DNA of 12,991 nt from Discostella pseudostelligera. Taxonomy: Eukaryota > Bacillariophyta > Thalassiosirophyceae > Thalassiosirales > Thalassiosiraceae. Within the stretch, counting starts at the first letter, position 1. Each line of letters begins with the position of its first letter. The stretch is taken from the NCBI GenBank assembly GCA_036940085.1, contig JALLBK010000421.1, positions 1 through 12,991 on the forward strand, written 5' to 3'. Both the position numbers and the translations under genes were made by a program. The notes under the pieces were generated by a model that was given only the letters and a program-made list of their open reading frames with translations, ran no database searches and was not told the origin of the DNA. Positions 1-8,400 of this stretch are shown here, in pieces.

Positions 1-523
1 CAGCAAGGGCCGCACCCCTGGAAATACCACTTTGGTTAGATTCTTCGCGTAATCCTATTATGCACGATACGAGTACTGTGGTACGTTGTTTCCTGCTTTC
101 ATTCCGTCTTGGCACGCGTGCGTGGCGGACTCTCGAGCTTACACGTGGCAGAGATTTGGCGGGAGACTGATTACTCAACTTTCGTACTCCTATACACTTA
201 CACGTGGCAGATATATGGCGGGAGATAGATGACTCGACTCCTTGTACTTACACGTGGCATAGAAATGGCGGGAGACTAGGTAATTGCACTTAGAGTTTGG
301 CTGGCGGGAGACTGGTACTTACACGTGGCAGAGGTAAACAGTGGAGGTGATGTTTGATGGAGCGAGTAGTAGTACGGGTGGTGGTAAATAAGAAGATGGT
401 GACAGGGTGAGGGGCAATTGCGATCAAAGTTCAGCTATCGAAGCTGTAATACTACGTGTCTACATTATTCGAATATTTTGAACTTACTTATCCTACCCAG
501 CAGAAGAACGAAGCTGGTTCTGA
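1..523. other. Intergenic region left of the oxygenase fusion gene
   Basis: I see no protein-coding gene here. The right part, roughly 340-523, should contain the 3' untranslated region of the minus-strand gene that stops at 524-526. I do not see a clear AATAAA-type signal on the minus strand. Positions 138-335 hold an ordered array of short modules, described separately. Positions 1-137 have no recognised feature apart from a loosely similar stretch at about 112-127 (an ACGCGT core followed by GTGGCGG) that may be a decayed relative of those modules. The array lies beyond the 3' end of the gene to its right, so it is more plausibly the promoter of a leftward gene outside the window. Confidence 0.6.
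138..335 (+). repeat. Array of four G-box-like / E2F-like modules
   Basis: The 13-base sequence CTTACACGTGGCA occurs identically four times, at 138-150, 197-209, 247-259 and 318-330. GGCGGGA occurs four times, at 158-164, 217-223, 267-273 and 303-309. In the first three units the GGCGGGA begins exactly 16 bases after the start of CACGTGGC. In the fourth the GGCGGGA precedes it instead. The sequence between units differs in composition and length (59, 50 and 71 bases from start to start). This favours conserved binding sites over a plain tandem duplication. CACGTGGC fits a G-box bound by bZIP or bHLH factors in plants and algae. GGCGGGA (reverse TCCCGCC) fits an E2F/DP-type site. Those factor assignments rest on general knowledge of the motifs; no factor has been shown for this DNA. 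Confidence 0.8.
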
Positions 524-3500
524 TTAAACTACTTGACGAATGCTAATATTCATGCGAACTGTTGAGAGGAAAGCCTTAGCAAATCTCAATTCATCGAATG
601 AAGGTATACGTTGAGCATTTCCAGCTACATTTTCATTGGGAGTGCCACTTTCACTCAGTTCAGGAAATACACAATAGGTTTCTGCTGAAGCATCAAAACC
701 ATGATCATCGGGCTCGCTTGAAAGAATTGTAGGAACGCCATGGAAATATTGGCGACTACTTCCGCTCATCACCATGCAATCACCTGCTTGCAGTAGAATA
801 ACTGTGGGGACGTCCTCCCGTGACATTCCTCCTAGCAAGAAGATTCCAGGCGCGCCCAGTGAGACTGTGACCAAAGGAAGTGAAAGGTCAGACTCAACGT
901 TGTCCTTGTGACCACCTAATCTGTCAGATGAACGCTGAATATGGTAGATATTGCAAATGCCCATATCAAATACCACTGGCACTGACCGAACTTCTTTCGT
1001 TTGCTTTCTAGCAATTGCGTAAGCTCGTTGTGCTAAAGAAACAAGCGAATCAGGCAACACTGCAGCACCCTGAATTTTTTCATACATACGAGAACTCCAG
1101 TTGTAATTGTATTCTCCCAAGTTGATGTATCGCAGCCTGTGCAATGGGAACGAATCCATTTTTTGTTTCTTTCGTCGAGTCTCATCGGGAGAATGATTTT
1201 GCATCTGAGGCCAAAAATTGGTTTGAACAATGATGTTCGCATCAGCAGTAATCGACGTACTTGACTTGACTCCTTCGCCACGTTTGTACATTCGACGCTT
1301 TTCTAGTGCATGCCCGGACATTATATTATTCGAGCCAATGCAACAACCGTCTGCGGCGCCGAGTAGGCCTAGCGCATTAGACAATTTGAGATTCAAGGGA
1401 CGTAAGGCTAATGCTGCAAGAGACAGTTGGTCAACTTCTCTAGGGATGAATTTCCGTAATAACACCGCACCATGAGCTGCCAGCTCGTTGATGCAAAGTG
1501 CATCGCGTTTTACATCATCCACATCCAAGTGACATCCAAGAACGTGTGTCACAATGTGAAATTTATCGCTGGAGTGGTTCAGAGTATCGCGATTCTTCCG
1601 CAGCAATGACCGCAGTTGTTCTGATGTTCGAATTCCTCGCAGCTGTTGCTCAACATGACGATATGCATCATGTACTTCTCCATTACACGATGCACCGCAA
1701 TTAGATTTTTCTTCATCTCGATGATCGACTCCTTTTATCGTTGACGTTAAACTCTCAGCCAATATCTTCCCTGGAGTAACACATCTTCTAACATCAGAAG
1801 GCTCTTCTAATTGACTCGCCCATCGCCTCAACAAATGTGCCAACTCGTCATGGCCGGCATCGATCGCCAATTCTATGGCTGACTTTGCATCTGCATCCAG
1901 TGTGCTGCAATCCATATTCACTTCTGACAGCAACCACCGACAAACATCAACATGACCTTTCATGGCGGCAAGATGAAGGCATGATCGTTTTCTCTCGCTA
2001 TGCAGCGCATACAGGATGATACGGGGAGACTGTCGAGAAAATTGACGGAGCATCCTCAGGTCCCCAGTCGAAGCGCACACCAATGCATTCGATTGTAGCT
2101 GCGACAACTCTCGTGACGTAAGAGAATCTTTTGGATAAGATAGTAGTGTGTCGGCACAATTTAACTCTCGAATAATTTCCCGGATAGGAGTATCCAGGCT
2201 TGACCCTTCCAATGTAGCTCCAACCTTCTTTTCTTTCAGAATACGCAATAGAGCTGGCACATAATGCGTCTGCACACCATGAAAGGTGGCCTCAACAACT
2301 TCAGCGGCATCATCCTCATCATTACCAGTTGATGGCTTGTCTTGTTTGACCATCCATTTCCAACAGTCATTGGAATGAAGTTCTCGTGCCGCCTCCCTCG
2401 ATGCACGAACTTTCACTCCGCTTCTACGCGCCATTTCAGTCATGAAGCCACGTACAGCCGAGTCTACCTGAGCCTTCGACAGAAAATTTGCTAATAATGG
2501 CCCGTCAGCTAATGCCTGGTTGGCCCCTTGGCCCTTGAACGGCGACATAGAATGTGCGGCATCGCCCAATACTACAACACGGGAGGGTAATCTTCCATGA
2601 ACTTCAAGATTCTTGCGATGATTGATGAATGACTGAGGATCGCGATCGAGTAGTGATGTTCCCCAAATACTCTCCAACGGGGTCTCCTTGATTAAGTCCG
2701 GAACGGGTGTGTGCCACTGCCCACATCTGCGCAAGACCTCGAGCTGCATTTCCTTTTGGGATAGTTGACTCAAACGGAAAGCCTCACTTCTTTCAGAGAC
2801 TGGAAATGATAGTTGCCACATAGTCTTTCTCCTCTTCCTTTGCCTACCCTTTCTGGATCGGCACAGGTAGTCCGATGTTTGTATTAGTTCCGTTTCATTA
2901 TTTGTCTTGGAAGCTGTGGCAGCATTCACTACATAATCAGAATTTTCATTGTCGGAATCATCCATATCGAAATCATCGTCCAATCTTGATCCCTGAAAGG
3001 GCATAATAAACAGTCGATGCATGCCATCTAGAGTGTAGAATCCTCGTTCATCAACGAGATGATGGAAGTGATCGGATATTCCAAGGATGATGAATATGCC
3101 CAAATTTCGCGGTAGTGTCACATCTAATTGCTTTTCTGCGAAACGACTGGATGGTGAAGATAACTTTTCTGTTTGATGTTGTTGTTGCAGTTGTTTATGT
3201 ACTTGTTGTAATGGTGATGAAGATTGCCCCTTGTCCAAATCGCCGGCACTCTCTACATTGGAACTTTTGTCCTCTGTATTGTATGAATCACCGACTCCAC
3301 TATGATCAGCATCCTTTGTTCTCCTCGCCATCGTCATTCCCTTGGGTGTAGGTGAGGCGACTTTAGTAGAGAGATACTGTCTCGCCACTACACTGTTCAC
3401 ACCATCTGCGCCAATGAGCAAGTCCACTTGAGCTGACGTACCATCGTCGAAAAGTAGAGAAACAGGCCTCTGAGGCTGTTGTACTTGCTGGTGCTGTTGC

Positions 3501-4600
3501 TGCTGCTGCAGCAGCTTTTCCTTCGATACCTGAGTCGATTCATGGAGTGGCTCTGCATGTTTGTTGTTGTGATTATCATGGTCGACGACAGGAGGCAAAT
3601 GATATTCATCATTGTCATATTCGTACTTGAACTTTTCCAAACTCTTCTTCTTGTTATATCCACTTCCGCCATCGCCGTGATCACGCTTTCCTACGTGTAT
3701 CTTCTCCAACTTCTCCATCATCGGCCTATCCACATACGAAAGCAGACGCTTACTCCACAATATTTCAACATCCACAGCGACGACATTTGCATCACTCTCA
3801 GGGGCATCAATACAATTACAATTTCCCCCAGAAGTGGTAGGAATGGGTGTCATTGTGGTGGTGGTGGTCGTAGTTGTAGTATTGTTGGTGGCGGCCTCGG
3901 TATTCCTCTTCTTCTTATTCTTACTCTTCGTGGCCTCGGACTCTGCCATGAGCTTATCCAACAATATATTTCGAAGTTCCGACCGTGGAATGCGCATATT
4001 CCCCCTCTGTCCTCCAAAACTTCTTCCTCCTCCTCCTCGATAACGTGTATCATTATGATCATGCATCCATCCATTATCATAAAATGCATTCCCAAAATAA
4101 CCACGCACCTCCCCATTCGCATTGAATAGGTAATGACATCTCGATGGACAATCTCGTTTGGCAACTTCTTCTAATATATCTAATTTTGCTAATGGACCAA
4201 CTGGATCGTAGGTTAGTGTCATTCCATATCCCTTGTCTTGATCTTTGGCATTGCTACTATTATTATTGCTGTCGGATGTTGTTGCTTCTGATGCTGATGG
4301 TGGTGATGCTGATGGTGATGATAATGAATTTGGATTGCATCGTCGTTCATAGATGGTGATTTTGACAACTCTATTTGATTGGTGATGTTGATTGTAACCC
4401 GATGATACGGATTTGGAATTGGCAGCAGCAGTAGTGCAAGATGTTGCAGAACGCAAAATGGCCAAGGCCGCCGATAGACCGGCCAATCCGCCGCCAACAA
4501 TTCCAATGTGCACGTCATCGTTCTGAAGCAGTCTGCGTGATGGCGGTGTCGTCCGCTGTCGTCGTCGCTGCGGCTGTTGCTGTTGATGATTGCTCTTCAT
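524..4600 (-). CDS. FAD monooxygenase - ankyrin - AlkB/ALKBH1-like dioxygenase fusion protein
   Basis: One open frame of 1358 residues with no intron needed. Residues 31-740 form a class A (PHBH-fold) flavin monooxygenase: GxGxxG at G36-G41, a DG motif (GADGVNS, D399-G400) and a GD motif (GDAAH, G679-D680, then GQGANQALADG). Residues about 835-930 look like three ankyrin repeats; the clearest is CLHLAAMKGHVDVCRWLL near 874. Residues about 1030-1358 are an AlkB domain. It has the 2-oxoglutarate residues N1217 and Y1219, iron ligands H1231, D1233 and H1287, and R1349 and R1355 in the tail RMNISIRQVV. The H-x-D to distal His spacing (54) and the Arg spacing (6) match E. coli AlkB, and the stretch IFLLGGMSREDVPT resembles ALKBH1. 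Known family roles are flavin-dependent hydroxylation for the first part and oxidative demethylation or hydroxylation of nucleic acid for the last; the substrates here are unknown. The start at 4600 is the first ATG after an in-frame stop at 4649-4651. The N-terminus is rich in Arg and Gln without acidic residues, so mitochondrial import is possible. Long low-complexity inserts swell the flavin part. Confidence 0.93.
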   Translation of the reverse strand: MKSNHQQQQPQRRRQRTTPPSRRLLQNDDVHIGIVGGGLAGLSAALAILRSATSCTTAAANSKSVSSGYNQHHQSNRVVKITIYERRCNPNSLSSPSASPPSASEATTSDSNNNSSNAKDQDKGYGMTLTYDPVGPLAKLDILEEVAKRDCPSRCHYLFNANGEVRGYFGNAFYDNGWMHDHNDTRYRGGGGRSFGGQRGNMRIPRSELRNILLDKLMAESEATKSKNKKKRNTEAATNNTTTTTTTTTMTPIPTTSGGNCNCIDAPESDANVVAVDVEILWSKRLLSYVDRPMMEKLEKIHVGKRDHGDGGSGYNKKKSLEKFKYEYDNDEYHLPPVVDHDNHNNKHAEPLHESTQVSKEKLLQQQQQHQQVQQPQRPVSLLFDDGTSAQVDLLIGADGVNSVVARQYLSTKVASPTPKGMTMARRTKDADHSGVGDSYNTEDKSSNVESAGDLDKGQSSSPLQQVHKQLQQQHQTEKLSSPSSRFAEKQLDVTLPRNLGIFIILGISDHFHHLVDERGFYTLDGMHRLFIMPFQGSRLDDDFDMDDSDNENSDYVVNAATASKTNNETELIQTSDYLCRSRKGRQRKRRKTMWQLSFPVSERSEAFRLSQLSQKEMQLEVLRRCGQWHTPVPDLIKETPLESIWGTSLLDRDPQSFINHRKNLEVHGRLPSRVVVLGDAAHSMSPFKGQGANQALADGPLLANFLSKAQVDSAVRGFMTEMARRSGVKVRASREAARELHSNDCWKWMVKQDKPSTGNDEDDAAEVVEATFHGVQTHYVPALLRILKEKKVGATLEGSSLDTPIREIIRELNCADTLLSYPKDSLTSRELSQLQSNALVCASTGDLRMLRQFSRQSPRIILYALHSERKRSCLHLAAMKGHVDVCRWLLSEVNMDCSTLDADAKSAIELAIDAGHDELAHLLRRWASQLEEPSDVRRCVTPGKILAESLTSTIKGVDHRDEEKSNCGASCNGEVHDAYRHVEQQLRGIRTSEQLRSLLRKNRDTLNHSSDKFHIVTHVLGCHLDVDDVKRDALCINELAAHGAVLLRKFIPREVDQLSLAALALRPLNLKLSNALGLLGAADGCCIGSNNIMSGHALEKRRMYKRGEGVKSSTSITADANIIVQTNFWPQMQNHSPDETRRKKQKMDSFPLHRLRYINLGEYNYNWSSRMYEKIQGAAVLPDSLVSLAQRAYAIARKQTKEVRSVPVVFDMGICNIYHIQRSSDRLGGHKDNVESDLSLPLVTVSLGAPGIFLLGGMSREDVPTVILLQAGDCMVMSGSSRQYFHGVPTILSSEPDDHGFDASAETYCVFPELSESGTPNENVAGNAQRIPSFDELRFAKAFLSTVRMNISIRQVV

Positions 4601-4703
4601 CAGAGAGAGTGATGGGAGATCCGTCCTGAGAGAGTGTGTGTGCCGACTCTAGCTCTAGAGTACAATCATCGTCGGCCGTCGGCCCAAAACCGATGCCGAA
4701 CAT
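4515..4703 (-). other. Possible upstream open reading frame overlapping the fusion gene start
   Basis: An ATG at 4701-4703 opens a 62-codon frame that ends at 4515, in a different frame from the main gene, and it spans the main ATG at 4600. The upstream ATG has A at -3 (ACC before ATG), whereas the main ATG has C at -3, so ribosomes might favour the upstream one. If the transcript begins upstream of 4703, this would reduce translation of the oxygenase gene. The peptide is acidic and Thr/Ala-rich with no recognisable domain. It could instead be an alternative N-terminus joined by a splice I cannot place, or simply lie upstream of the transcription start. Confidence 0.3.
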
Positions 4704-4750
4704 GGTCAGGTGGCGCGCTGTGGTGAGACGGAGATGCTGTCACGTTGTTG

Positions 4751-4844
4751 TTAAGTATCTTATTAATTTAGAATTTTATTCCGGTATTTATTAAGTATCT
4801 TTTTTTAATTTCAAAATTTAATTTCAAAATTTGTTAAGTATCTT
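4751..4844 (+). repeat. AT-rich direct repeats in the divergent promoter
   Basis: TTAAGTATCTT occurs three times, at 4751-4761, 4791-4801 and 4834-4844. Between the second and third copies, the 13-base TTAATTTCAAAAT occurs twice back to back, at 4805-4817 and 4818-4830. The pattern looks like local duplication. It may serve as a binding-site cluster or an easily melted stretch; which of these applies cannot be told from sequence. Confidence 0.7.
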
Positions 4845-4871
4845 TCTGAATTTCACGGTCTTTCCTTCGAG

Positions 4872-4933
4872 TTCCCGCCAAAATGGCCACTACTTCCCGC
4901 CATTATTTTCGCCAAGCATTCTTCTTCCCGCCA
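4872..4933 (+). promoter_or_regulatory. Cluster of three TTCCCGCCA (E2F-like) sites
   Basis: The nine-base TTCCCGCCA is present exactly at 4872-4880, 4894-4902 and 4925-4933, and a weaker TTTTCGCCA lies between the second and third copies. The core is the reverse complement of the GGCGGGA in the left-hand array. It agrees with the E2F/DP consensus (TTTSSCGC and variants), which drives G1/S genes in animals, plants and algae. The identity of the factor is inferred. The cluster sits about 270 bases from the fusion gene start and 320 from the cold-shock gene start, so it could serve both. Confidence 0.6.
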
Positions 4934-5251
4934 ATTACAGCGACGGACAGACTCTCGAAGAATGTGTGGACGCGAGCGCATCGAGAATTAGGAGATGGCC
5001 AGACCGCTGCTGTCGATCTTCGAACCCGATTCTCGATCTTCATCTTCGACTTCTTCTCTCCCTCTCTTCGCTCCCTCCTAGCAGCCGGCCCCTGCCCGAC
5101 CCTCCACTTCTCTCTCTCCATCTTCGATTGAAAGAAGGTGGTGGCGGCGGTGGTAGTTGCAGGCGGTAGACAACAGCAAACAGCAACTCGAGTTGGCACT
5201 TGCGATTATTTGTTCATAATATCCAAGACGAAGATATCAAACAGAATCAAC

Positions 5252-5360
5252 ATGTCCGATCCAAAAAGTATGGGGGAGGCATTCATGCAGCGACGTGCTG
5301 CCATGGCAGCGGCCAACAAGAGCGACAGGAATTCTACTGCCACTGTCTCAACAACTACTA

Positions 5361-5411
<51 letters not shown>

Positions 5412-8400
5412 GTAGTAGGGTCGATAGCACCAACATGAGCATGGCCGAAATTCAGCGTGAGCAACTTCTGCAGAGGGAGCAACAACAGCGGCCTCAACGA
5501 CGACCACAAGTGCAGCAGCAACGTCAACATCCAGTAGATGAATATGGTCGATTGATACGCACTCCATCGGGGGGGAACAATGCCAACGCAAACGATGCAG
5601 ATGCAGGAGAAGGAGACTACAATGCCAGCAATACTAGTCAAGGTCATCGACGTGGCAACAATTACAATAGTAGTAGTAGCAACAGTGCGCGATATTCATC
5701 ATCCAGAGGATCGACATCCAATAACTACAGGAAGAACTTGCCAATCGAACAGGGCATCATTCACTCATTGCTTGACAAATTTGGTTTTATACTATGTGCG
5801 GATCGTGATAGGCAGTTATTCTTTCATTATTCAGAATATAACAACGGTAATAGGAGTGCTGATGAATTGAATATTGGAGATGAGGTGGAATTCCGCATTG
5901 GTGGATCTCCTCCTCCCCGTGGCGGTGGTGGTAGTACTAGCAGGAGTAATATCGATGTCGATGACGAAGGCAACGAAAAGTTATGTGCATTAGACGTGCA
6001 GATGTTACCGCCGGGGACGATATTTTGGGAGACTGAAGATGAGCCAAGGGGGAAACGATGGATGGGGGTCGTAGAAAAGGTTGCCGCTACGGGTAATAGC
6101 AGTAGGAGAAGGAGGGTAGAAGATATCCGCAGTGGTGATGACAGTGGTATCGTCGGCGGTATTCCCCTATCCTCTCCTGGAGGCGCGGGAGCTGGGATGA
6201 TTCGAATTATCAGTGATGACTCTAATGATGCAGAGAACGATGAAACGAAGCCCTTGGGAGTTTATTACAACCTGATCGACGTTGCTCAGACCTCCACTCA
6301 GCAACGAAGGCCACGACGACCACAACTCGAATGCGGTGATATAGTTGAGTTCACGTTGGTTACTGAACGTCGTACCAAACAGAAATATGCGCGTGAAATA
6401 TATCTGATCCGATCTGAGCGGGAGCGTCTGCGTGAAGAGGAGGAGAAAAGGTTGTTGGAAAATGCGACGTTGGAAACAGGTGTCGTCGTTAGCATCCAGG
6501 GTGATTTTGGGTTTTTGAGGAGCACAAGTCGAGTTCAGGAAGTGTACTTTCATACTTCTCATGCCATCTTGTCCGTGGAGGGTGATAAAGATGGTGGTTG
6601 CGAGCATATTGGAGAGGGGGGCGGCGGTGCTGGTAGTTATGCACCATTGAAGGAAGGCCAAGACGTCGAATTTTACGTTGTCAATGAGGTAAAGTCATCT
6701 GAGGGTGGCAAGAAGGGAAGGAATGGCAAGCTTAGCGCTCGACAGGTCAAGATTTTGCCCAAGGGGACAGTCAAGTTCGAACATATCATTGCACAAGGAG
6801 TTTCGGGGTCAGTTACGGAATCCCCACTCAATAAGGTGATAGAACCATTTGGTAGAAGCGAGCGAGGAGGGGGTGAAAGCGTCGTGGGCAAGATTCGTCT
6901 TCAGGAAGATGTATTTGATAACGACGGAAATTGCATTACTGAAGTATCATTACGTCCGGAGGTGTATCCCGGTGGGACATTCGCCATGAATCGTACTGGG
7001 AGCGAGGTTGGCACTTGGATACGACCAGGCGATGTCCTTCTGTTTGATGTAGTGAAAAAAGTTGTCGATGGGACGTGCCATGCGGTACCCACAAAGATTG
7101 TTCGTCGTTCGTCGCTGCGGCCTGGGGGATGTACTGACATTATTGACTCTACCACGAATCTCCCTCCATCTATTCGCCTAATAGAGCCTTCGCTATGCGG
7201 CAGGACCGAGGGGGTGGTGCGATCCATTCATGATAACTATGGGTTTATTCAACTTGCCGAGCGTAATGCCGACGCATATTTCCCGTTGTACGAAGTCTTT
7301 CCCGCTGAGATTCTTGGAGATTTGGTGCGGAACAACCCTGATATATACAGTGAGGGCGATGAATCGATTCAGCAGAAAGGAGACCGGATCCATGATGTGG
7401 AGGTGGGAATGGAAGTGGCATTCGATCTATCCCTCCAGATGTTGACGAACTTAAATGGGGGAAGGGATGGTGGAGGTCGTTTCAAGCAGAGCCGGCCTAT
7501 TCAAGACAAGCAAAGTCTTCGTGCTCGTCGTGTTCAGATTCTCCCTCAGGGAACTGTCAGGGAAAAAATCTCTATCGCTTCGGGAGTCCAGGCGACGGTG
7601 ACCAAAGTAGATGCCAAGCAGATCTTTGTTGGAACTTTGGAACTAGATGAGCCGGTGAAGATTGAAAGTGTTACCCAACATCGACATCCATTGGTTGCAA
7701 GGCTCATTGATTCTATTTCTAATGGTAATTTTGGCACATCGGTGACTTTTCACGACGTTCTTAGCGAAACGGATTCACAAATTGCTACCTCCATGGTAAA
7801 TGCAAGAGATGATTTGGAGTGGAGTTACGTCATCCCTGAAAATTCTACTGAGGACATTCACAACCGCAGAATCTGCATCGCCCGGAAGCATCCTGTAGTT
7901 GCGCCCCATACTGCAGTACTCACGTCTTGTGACGATGCCAGCATGACACCTGCAAATGAGGTGAAAGCGGTCGAAGGAGAAACTGACGGGGAGGCCGTCG
8001 GAGATGGGAATTTCCGGAACATGGAGAAGAAGCAAGATTTGCAGAGGATGCCAAAAGTCGTGAAGTCAGTAAGATATGACAAGGTCTCGTTCCCTGACAT
8101 GAGCGATGGTCCTTTATGTGTTGGAGATGTCGTGAAAGGTGATGTCTACCTGTCTCGGCGGGCGGGTACGATCAACATTGACAATGTCACCGTAGTCGAA
8201 AGGAAGGTGGCCGTCGTATCCGATAGTGATGAAGGAATGGAACACGCAGTCAAGCGAACATCTCTCCGTGGCTTCGTTTCTGAAGTGGTACCTAGTCGTC
8301 AGTTTGGATTTATCACGGCAGTGGATGGGCTTGGAACCAAGACGGGTGATCATATCTTCTTTCATTTTAAGGAGGTTGAATCCTGTTCTGACATATCGTC

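Larger units (their letters stand above)
4601..5251. promoter_or_regulatory. Divergent intergenic region, probably a bidirectional promoter
   Basis: About 650 bases separate the start codons of two divergent genes, the oxygenase fusion (minus) and the cold-shock protein (plus). Three layers can be seen. Next to the fusion gene, 4740-4850 is very AT-rich with direct repeats. At 4872-4933 lie three copies of TTCCCGCCA plus a TTTTCGCCA at about 4906. From about 5025 to 5125 the plus strand is a pyrimidine-rich CT tract, typical of a 5' untranslated or core promoter region. No TATA box is obvious in a convincing place. Open frames across this region begin only with non-ATG codons or with poor-context ATGs and have no domain, so I treat it as noncoding. 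Confidence 0.6.

Noticed and set aside
138..335. CRISPR array
   Set aside because: The repeats are only 13 bases of strict identity with internal sites at a fixed offset, the spacings vary, there are no cas genes, and the context is eukaryotic.
2381..2480. Two separate genes (monooxygenase and AlkB) merged by a lost stop
   Set aside because: The frame runs without interruption through linker and ankyrin sequence that is protein-like throughout. No frameshift is needed, and no second promoter-like stretch is seen.
3479..4129. 216-codon plus-strand frame opposite the fusion gene
   Set aside because: It is antisense to the repeat-rich flavoprotein part. Its Leu/Ile/Val/Ser-rich make-up mirrors the Gln, Asn and Asp codons of the real gene, and no domain is visible.
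4831..5169. 112-codon plus-strand frame in the divergent promoter
   Set aside because: It starts at TTG, crosses the TTCCCGCCA cluster and the CT-rich tract, and has no protein-like pattern.
5138..5251. N-terminal extension of the cold-shock protein by 38 residues
   Set aside because: The frame is open but starts at GTG, and the first in-frame ATG is at 5252 in good context.
6167..6661. 164-codon minus-strand frame inside the cold-shock gene
   Set aside because: It is antisense to well-conserved cold-shock domain coding sequence, with no recognisable domain or promoter.
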